Source of the DNA: Purshia tridentata
Lineage: Eukaryota > Streptophyta > Magnoliopsida > Rosales > Rosaceae
Length of the DNA: 64,000 nucleotides
Reading direction: 5' to 3'
NCBI GenBank assembly: GCA_003254885.1
Contig: QANT01002305.1
Location: 1 to 64,000 of the forward strand
The number at the start of each line of letters is the position of its first letter. Position 1 is the stretch's first letter. The position numbers and the translations under genes are program-made. Positions 56,387 to 64,000 of the stretch are shown piece after piece. The notes under the pieces are model-generated. The model searched no databases. It was not told where the DNA came from and saw nothing but the letters and a program-made list of their open reading frames with translations.

Positions 56387-57395
56387 AACATGTCAAAATT
56401 ACCTTTTTTTTTTAGGAGCATCTTCACGAATGCATGCCCAAGCTAATACTATGCCCTTTACCTTCCAAATCTATACTGAGAAGTTCAAAACATACAAGTT
56501 AGAGAGAAGCTGCTCAACTAACAAAGAGCAAGCCACTCCCTTTAAGTTATGCATACATTTAGACAGAAACAATAAACACCAATAGTAAAGGAAAAGAAAG
56601 CATACCATTAATCAAATATAAACAATACATGTCAAGATGAACATAACATACATATAATGAGTACGGAAGGAGTTCAAAGCATAAGGGATTAAAGAAAATG
56701 AATCTCTTTATAAAACAAAAGCACTGGGCAATTGCAATGAAATAATAATAAAAAGCAAACAAAAAATTGATTGTAGTTTAAGCTAATTCATACCCAATTG
56801 ACATTCAGTCATTTCAATCATATTTGATGAGAAGGGGTGAGAAAATAGCAAATAATTCATTGTTGAGGACTGAGCATTGATTGCAAAAACAAGAATTTCA
56901 AGCATTTCGACTCCTAAATTGTATCCCAGCTACAAAAACGCTTGTCAGAAATTACAAACTGGTGAATTCACATCACATACCGGTCAATCTTGAAGCGAAG
57001 GGCAATCGAGTTTTGGTTTAAACCAATCTCTGCCAGAGAGTGTCGAGCTTAGTTAAGACCAAGAACGACGATGACATCAGAAAGCGGTAACCAAACTCGC
57101 CCTTTTTGGAAGGGGCCTTATACGACGTCGTACTGTATTGTTATTTACCCATTAAAAAAGGGGGGGGGGGGNGGGAGCCAATTAAAGGCGGGCAGGGCGG
57201 GTCCGACCCAAGCCCATACCGACATTTATATCTTCAAAGCTTCTTCTTGTTCAGTGAGTCTCGACTCCTGTTCAAGCACAACAAACGTTCAACCATGTCT
57301 CTGATCTGCAACACTCTCATAGACTCATAGTCAAAACCAAAAAGATAATTGAAAAAAACAAAGAAAGAAAATCAAAATCCAATTGGGGGTGGCAC
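56387..57395. promoter_or_regulatory. Divergent region between PPR and BTB genes
   Basis: Probably PPR 5' UTR sequence (a donor-like ATTGACCG|GTATGTG lies at about 56980 on the minus strand) and a shared promoter. It includes a palindromic ACGACGTCGT at about 57122-57131 and a G-run with an ambiguous base at 57172. No separate gene is seen. Confidence 0.5.
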
Positions 57396-60300
57396 ATGGA
57401 ACCTCAATACACAAACAAGCCCACGCGGTCCTACGGACCCCAAATGAAAATGACGATTCAGCCCTCGCAGCAGCACTCCGACAACGATCGGAGCAGCGGT
57501 GAGCTTCGCGCGTTGGATTGCAACCTCACCTCGCTCTGCGACCACATCCAAATGGAGGGCTTCAACTCCGGCGCATTCTCCGATATGGTGGTACACGCCA
57601 TGGGCTCCACCTACCACCTACACCGCCTCATTCTCTCTCGCAGCCCCTACTTCAGGTCCGATTACCCTCTTTTCTCGATTTCACCCAAATGCCCATGCAA
57701 TTCGCTGATTAAACGTTCACTCCCATGATTGAACGTTGTATATAGACACACAATGCATGTTTATTTTCTGGGATACCCACTAAAATTTCATAGCTTTAGC
57801 CATATGGACGGTACCCTATTTAGCAATGGTACTGATTAGTTTGAAATTGCCTAGTGCCTGCTCATCTTAGTGCAATAACATGGGAGTGTTCATGTACTGG
57901 TGTAGTTCATACTTTGGAAGGTATTAATAAAATGGTTTATCTGGGCAATTAATTTTGTCCTCAATAATCATACACACCTGATTATGCATTTATTAGGTGC
58001 ATTCACCTTTTGCATCTTCATCTGCTTCCGTCTGATGTTGCCTGGCAGGAACATGCTTCACGGACCTTGGAAAGAAGCCAATGCCCCTGTTTTGACCTTA
58101 CACGTAGATGATAAGAATGTTAACGGAGAGGCGATTGCAATGGCCTTGGCATATCTGTATGGGCACCACCCCAAGCTTAATGATAACAATGCATTTCGTG
58201 TTCTGGCTGCTGCTTCTTTTCTTGACCTTCAGGTATATGTTCACATTGGAGACGGAAGCTTCTGTTTCCCTGATGGGTCTTTGTACCTAATTTTATTTCA
58301 GATATGGTGTAATGGCTTCCCTTTGTGTGCGTTTGGATAACATTTGCTATTCTTTTAATGCAGGATTTATGTGCAATATGCACGGACTTCATTATATCTG
58401 AATTGTGGACTTCAAACTTCTTAGCCTATCAGGTTCGAAATGCTTGTTCCGCCTCTTTGTATTTGAACTATATGCTACTGATTTCCTTTATTACTGAGAG
58501 TATCTATCTACCTCTGCTTTCAGGTGTTTGCAGAGGGCCAAGATTATGGCATACATGGAGAACGAGTAAGAAATGCTTGCTGGGGCTACCTTTGTCAAAG
58601 TGGTGCCATGGAGTTGAAAGAGGTAAAAGATGGACATCTTACTGCATAGTTGTGTGGGTATCAGTAGTTTCTTCTCACTCCTTTACTTGTCCTTTCTCTT
58701 TTTCTTTGAATATGATAATATAAGCAAAGATAAGAGATAAGGACAAAGCAGTGGAAACTGAGGAACCATACTCACATTTTAAAAACTGATATAAGCATAT
58801 TTATCATTGCCCACAGCCTTGGGAACTTATTGCTTATACTCTATCATTAAATTTAAATGCGAGTACATAGTTCATTTTTTTTCTTCACTCTTGGCTCTAT
58901 GTTGTCTATAACATTTGATTTTACAGGATTAAAATATTGTAAGGTTTTGAGTTTTTTCACCCATACCTGCTGCTGTCTACATTTTTATTTCCTCTCATGC
59001 GCAGGTGCTTCCAAAACTTTCTTCTCAAACCTTGCTTGCATTACTGACCTCTGATGAACTCTGGGTACCCAGCGAAGAGAAACGGTAAGGAGCATTGATG
59101 CCCTCTCACTGGGTTTATTGTTCACCACTTGAATTCCTATTAAAATTGATTTTTTTTTTGTGCAAAAAGGTTTGAAATGGCATTGTACACATTCCTTGCA
59201 AAAGGTGCTCAATGCAAACAGGAAGATTATGATCATGGAAGTTCTAGTTCTGAGGCAGGCACAGATACTCATTCTGATTCCTCCAATGCAAAGGGAAAGA
59301 ATCTGATTGATAGTTTTACTAATAAAAAGTTGGAGTCTGAACTGGGGCACTTAACCTTAAAAGATGATTTAGAGGGCCATAATACTGCTCGTGATCTTCT
59401 GATAGAGCTTGCAGACTGTGTGGTTGACTACCAATCAGGAGTTTCAAATGCCAAACAGCAAGTGCAACAAGTTGCTTGCCCTCAGTCAAATTTGGCGCCA
59501 GGATACAATTGCGGCATGGGAGGTCCTTCATCATTGAGTAACTCATTTTCAGGTATCGATGTAATTAGAACCTCATGTTATGCTGATACGCCAGTTGGTG
59601 TTGGAGCAAGTAGATTGGGGGCAAATGGAGTTGCTATGGAAGGGCCATCTGATGAAGGATCGTGCTACCATTTGTTAAATAACAATAGTTGGCTTGCCAG
59701 GGACCAGTCACGGCAATGCTCTTCAATGAACACTTCCAGTAGTGAGCTAATGCCAAATGATTGGGGAAGATGTGGCATGCCTCCCCTTTCATGGGGTGGC
59801 AGGGTTGTAGGCAGAAGACAGCTTAAAGGTTATGCTAAAGGGAACTTTGGGGTTGGTGGGGCGGAATATGATGCATTTGTTAATATATTTGAAGGGGGTT
59901 CTCTTTTATTCTGCAATATGTCTTTTGAGGAACTTTTGAATGTAAGAAAGCAGCTTGAGGAATTGGGGTTCCCTTGCAAAGCTGTAAATGATGGTCTTTG
60001 GCTGCAGGTCTCTTTCTGCATACCGTTTTCTTTTTAGTTATGGATTTTTATTGCTATACAAGGGTATAAATGAAAAGAGCCAAAACACAAACAAGGTGTC
60101 ATCTAGTTTGTTATAGCAATTTTAGTAGTTATATATGCTCAATGTCTCACCTGCCATCCATATTAACAGTTCTAGTGAACCATTTGGAAAAATCTCTTAT
60201 AAACCATAGTATTCAGTCTATGAGACTAGGTCTGTGGGACCTGACAGAGTGGCTACAAGAGCTCTCTGCCCATCTCCCACCATAGGAAATTTGGCCATCT

Positions 60301-62234
60301 CTTTCTACCACATTCATACACATTGTTGCCTGTGGTTATGCTTTTGAAGAGAGTGTTTTATTTATTTAGCTATCTGTTACTTATTATATCTATCTATTTC
60401 TTTACTTGTTTATTTGGATGCTATCATATAGATGCTTTTAAGCCAGAGAGTCCAGGAAATTGGTGCTGATACGTGCAAAAGTTGTTGTCTTACAAGTATA
60501 GCATGCACTTGCAGACAGCAATTTGCATTCTCACATGGAGTTACCACTGGATACTACATGCAAGAGCATAATCAGAATAATTCCCCTGGTGTATATGTTG
60601 CTGAGTCTGCTCCAGGTGAAGGAAATGGCCTCTTTAGGCCTGTACGTGTGCATGTTAGGGGTCCTATTGATGGGCTTGCTGGTATTGGACGCGGAACTAC
60701 ATTTGTCCCAGCAGGCGCTTGCCCTCCAACTCGGTTTGTCTTTTCTCGTGTGCCATTTGGCATGGGCAACAGAAATTGCCAGCAATCTCTTGCTAATGAT
60801 GATTCAGAGGCTAGAGCTGAACATAATGGGGACCTGTCTGGAGATGGATTGACAGCTTTAGTTGGGCTAAGCCAAGGAGGGAACAATGTAGCTAATGCTC
60901 ATGGGGAGCAAACAGAAAGAGGCTATGAGATGGATCTGCAAAGCAGAATGCCTGCAACTTCCATGGCAGTGCCAAGTACTAGCGGTATACCTGTGCAGAT
61001 GGTAGAGTCGTCAGAGCATACGGTTGGGATTGAGTGGGATAATGCAAACAGTTCTTCCATATCATTGGATATGAAAACACCTTTAAGTCACTTCCCTCCT
61101 TTCCGCTTTGGGTATGTGATCATTTCTCTTTGCATTACTGCTGACACAAAATTTTGGTGCAAACAGTTCATTCGTCCATCTTACTGATTGCAAATTAAAG
61201 TCCTTTTTTCTCTCTCTCTATTTTATCATTTCAATTAAATTCTTGATCCCTGGTTCTACAGGGTGCAATTTGAGGATGTGCACAGGCTCAGTGACGGCCA
61301 AGTCAAGCACTCTCCAGAAGTCTTTTATGCTGGTTCTTTATGGAAGGTGTTTGAATATAAACTTGTTATTCTTTCAGTACAAGATTTAAATTTATTATGA
61401 GGCTTATCAAATTCCATTTTCCATGCTCTAAGAAAAATGAATTTTGCTGTTCAAATTTATAGGTTAGTGTTCAGGCTTTTAATGATGAAGACCCTCAAGG
61501 ACGCCGTACACTTGGTACTTTCTAAGCTGTTAAATGATTTGCCTTGGACACATCTTATTCTCTTTACCTGTATTTTATATGAAATATGTTGCTTAAGCTC
61601 AATGCATTTCACATCATTTATTATTTCAGGATTATTTCTTCACCGACGTAAGGCAGAGATTACTGATTCACTTAGGAAGGTTTGTCTACTCTTGATTGTT
61701 TAAGCATGAGATGTATTATTTTAGTTATAGAGAAAAGTTCTTAACATCGTCACATTTCGATGATGATCCCCCCTTTCTCATTGTATTTTACTGGCAAAGT
61801 AGGACTATGAATGGGCACATTGACTATTTATTTGTCAATTTGATATTTCTAACCCATAATATGAGTTGTTAATTGGTACTTTATGAATTATGATCTACCC
61901 AAAACAGGTGCAGATGTATGTTGATTCTCGTGAAAAGGTTACTGCCCGCTATCAGGTAATATTCCAAAGTGAATATTTTGTTGACAGTTTAATCACTGTT
62001 CATGTTACACCATAATGAAGTTTATTGATTCCATGTTCATATTCCATTATAATGTAGTTAATCTGTCCATCAAAGAGGGAAGTCATGGTGTTTGGAAGCT
62101 TCAAGCAAACAGGGACCCTTTTACCAAAAGCTCCCAAGGGCTGGGGTTGGCGAACAGCTCTGTTATTTCATGAGCTTGCCGATCTTCTCCAAAATGGGGC
62201 CTTAAGAGTGGCTGCTGTTGTGCAGCTTGTATAA
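57396..62234 (+). CDS. BTB/POZ domain protein (germ cell-less-like)
   Basis: Twelve exons: 57396-57655, 58049-58232, 58364-58432, 58524-58622, 59005-59084, 59170-60007, 60432-61111, 61262-61346, 61463-61514, 61630-61679, 61908-61955 and 62058-62234. Total 2622 nt, 873 aa, all phases consistent. Residues ~58-165 are a BTB/POZ domain (SGAFSDMVVHAMGSTYHLHRLILSRSPYF), the type used as a substrate adaptor for CUL3 ubiquitin ligases. A BACK-like helical region follows (NACWGYLCQSGAMELKEVLPKLSSQTLLALLTSDEL). The long middle (~260-670) is low-complexity and glycine/serine-rich. The C-terminal ~200 residues (PPFRFGVQFEDVHRL, VFYAGSLWKVSVQAF, REKVTARYQLICPSKREVMVFG) look like a MATH/TRAF-like beta domain. 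Overall it resembles the germ cell-less family of BTB proteins. The substrate is unknown; the family assignment is solid for BTB and tentative for the C-terminus. Confidence 0.92.
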
Positions 62235-63435
62235 AATTAAAAAGGTATTTCAGTTGAAATTTGATCTCGAATGTGATAATAACTATCCTCCATGCAAAGT
62301 CAATTTTCTGATACAAATACTTTTCATGTTTCAGATAATAAACCGGAGCTGAATAATTTGGCCTTGCCAAACAAGGATGATAACTGGACCTTATGGCCAT
62401 AATCTCTGTTATATATGCATAGCGAATAGCAATCATCAATTATAGTTTGCAGTTTTGACAATTTTTTTCTTCTTTGTCTATTGTCTTTGAAAGTAACACC
62501 CTATCGAGGCAAAGATGTTTGTATTTTATGTTCAAGTCTAAGTAAACATGTGGTCATGGATGTATTGGGTTTGATTAAGCTCGTTCCCCAAATGATATGC
62601 TTACTTTGGTCAAGATTTGCTTGAATCATCATGTTAATTGTTATTCATAACTTTCTTTGTTCACATAACTATGAGCGCATTCATAGCCACGAAGGCAGCG
62701 TCTCATACTTGGACATTATCCATATCACAAGCAGCTCCCATCAGGTGATGCCTCTACCATGGACAGGGCCTAATGTGGACCCCACCCCTATGTGGGACCA
62801 CACACCTGCAATAATAGAAGATATAAATCTTTAACCTGTATTAACTCATTTTTTCAGTGATACCGCCAGCCCAGTATCGCCTACCAACAGACACCCTGTC
62901 GGAATGGTCGAGTCCTAACCGTTATTGACTCCGACAAGGTCTGAAACCAAAGGTCAGTTGAACTAACAACGGCAGTCGGGTTGGTTCCAAATGGGTCATT
63001 TCAGAACCATCTAATGGGCCTCTTTTTGGGTAAATTTTGGAGGTTTTTAGCCCATTTTCTGAGTTTAAAACCACTAAGCAGCCACTAATACAAGCTTTTG
63101 ATGTTGGGAGTTGCTCATCTTATTTATAATAGGAAAAAGGCTGATGCCTGCTTGCATGTGGGTCGAGTGAGTAACTGGGTCGAGCTTGCAAGTCGACAGG
63201 AAGAAAGGAAGCCATAGAAGAAGAAAAAGAATAACAATAAGGTCGGTTTGGTATCGGTCACCGACGAATTTGGGATTTCTAGAACGCTACCACCATTGCC
63301 ACCTGTCAATTCTCTAATTCGGTAGAGAATTGCCACTCGTCAGTTCGGTAGAGAACTGCCACCGACTCCATCGGTCGACGGATCATTGGCAAACCGAGCC
63401 TTGATTTGGGTCGATTTTAGACGCCATTGTGGTTC
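62235..63435. other. BTB-gene 3' region and unclassified repeat-like DNA
   Basis: The first ~300 bases are probably 3' UTR. From about 62840 the sequence has a repeat-like character without a gene. A 26-base-period direct repeat of TTCGGTAGAGAAYTGCCAC lies at 63318-63336 and 63344-63362, next to other GGTCGACGG/GTCGAC-containing motifs. I cannot assign a family. Confidence 0.5.
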
Positions 63436-63443
63436 TTTTGATC

Positions 63444-63885
63444 TAGAGGTGTTAAACGGACCGATCTATTTAAATTAAGCCATCGTATTTTCGTGCTGTG
63501 CTCGGCTTGATCTATATAGTTAAAGTCTAGGTCCGACACGATCCATGACTTGCGGGCCAATCGTGCATGTGTCGTGCCTTAAATGGGCCAGCCCATGGGT
63601 CTTTTTTTCTATTAATATTTTTTTGCATGAAAATTAAATATTATTGTCGGAAGGTTCGTTAAAAATGAAAAAACAATGTTAATAGAGTCGTGTCTAATTC
63701 TGTCTACTTCATACTTGTGTTCGTGTCGTGCTTGGCCTGTGTAATGCTCGTATTCGGTTCAGCCCATTTATTCTAATGGGCTAAAAATTTCAACCTAGCC
63801 CAGCTCAATTACTAGTGCACTACCTATTTTAATCGTACTGTTCCTGTGTCGTACTCGAACCGACCCGATTCATTTGACACTTTTA
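63444..63885. mobile_element. hAT-like MITE with 8-bp target duplication
   Basis: The left end is TAGAGGTGTTAAACGGACCG. The right end, reverse-complemented, is TAAAAGTGTCAAATGAATCG (about 70% identical), the typical terminal pattern of plant hAT elements. Flanking 8-mers TTTTGATC (63436-63443) and TTTCGATC (63886-63893) match at 7 of 8 positions, the hAT duplication length. The interior has repeated CGTGTCGTGC-like motifs and no ORF, so it is an old non-autonomous copy. Confidence 0.75.
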
Positions 63886-63893
63886 TTTCGATC

Positions 63894-64000
63894 TATCGAC
63901 CTAGCCCTAATATCTCCCTTCCCTCCTTAAGGACCATCAAAGTAAGGCATGGTCAACTTCAACGTGATCATCCCCACCTTTTTTAATAATAAGTTTCGTT
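63894..64000. other. Right edge of window
   Basis: Short unclassified sequence with no visible feature. Confidence 0.5.

Overview
This is a eukaryotic nuclear window from a flowering plant. It has AT-rich intergenic DNA, GT-AG introns, plastid-type proteins, a RALF peptide, a PPR protein and a TSPO homologue typical of land plants. The protein flavour and small gene sizes fit a woody rosid, perhaps Rosaceae/Prunus, but that is inference. Gene models were built by hand from splice sites. For most genes, summing the exon lengths gives an unbroken frame, which is the main support for the models.

Layout: 2.2-4.4 kb, AlaX-type alanyl-tRNA editing protein (-). 5.3-6.1 kb, F-box protein (+). 6.6-7.8 kb, ribosomal protein eS21 (-). 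9.7-10.1 kb, RALF peptide precursor (+). 11.9-14.9 kb, heat shock factor binding protein HSBP (-), with an AT-AC (U12-type) intron. 15.8-16.4 kb, TSPO (+). 18.5-19.9 kb, xyloglucan xylosyltransferase GT34 (+). 21.4-26.4 kb, PRMT4/CARM1 arginine methyltransferase (+). 27.3-39.2 kb, organellar isoleucyl-tRNA synthetase (-, 22 coding exons). 40.8-43.3 kb, a Toc159-derived protein without a GTPase domain and with a large internal duplication (-). 43.9-45.5 kb, two tandem U2 snRNA units (-), the second strongly diverged. 46.5-49.0 kb, unrecognised, probably plastid-targeted protein (+). 49.8-51.2 kb, TOG/ARM-type protein (-). 53.6-56.4 kb, long PPR protein (-). 57.4-62.2 kb, BTB/POZ protein (+). 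62.2-64 kb is repeat-rich with no gene.

The genes are ordinary housekeeping and signalling loci, each with its own transcription unit; none form an operon or pathway cluster. PRMT4 next to the isoleucyl-tRNA synthetase matches, from memory, the Arabidopsis At5g49020/At5g49030 neighbourhood. The PPR protein resembles At3g06920, next to the second Arabidopsis PRMT4 copy At3g06930. The window therefore looks like an unsplit ancestral block.

Non-autonomous DNA transposons are visible by their ends: a foldback element (1.1-1.5 kb), a Mutator-like MITE with 9-bp target duplications (9.1-9.4 kb), a PIF/Harbinger (Tourist-like) MITE with TTA duplications (51.6-52.3 kb) and a hAT-like MITE with 8-bp duplications (63.4-63.9 kb). 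No retroelement, tRNA, rRNA or CRISPR array was recognised. The most unusual item is the G-domain-less, internally duplicated Toc159 relative, followed by the U12 intron and the divergent second U2 unit.
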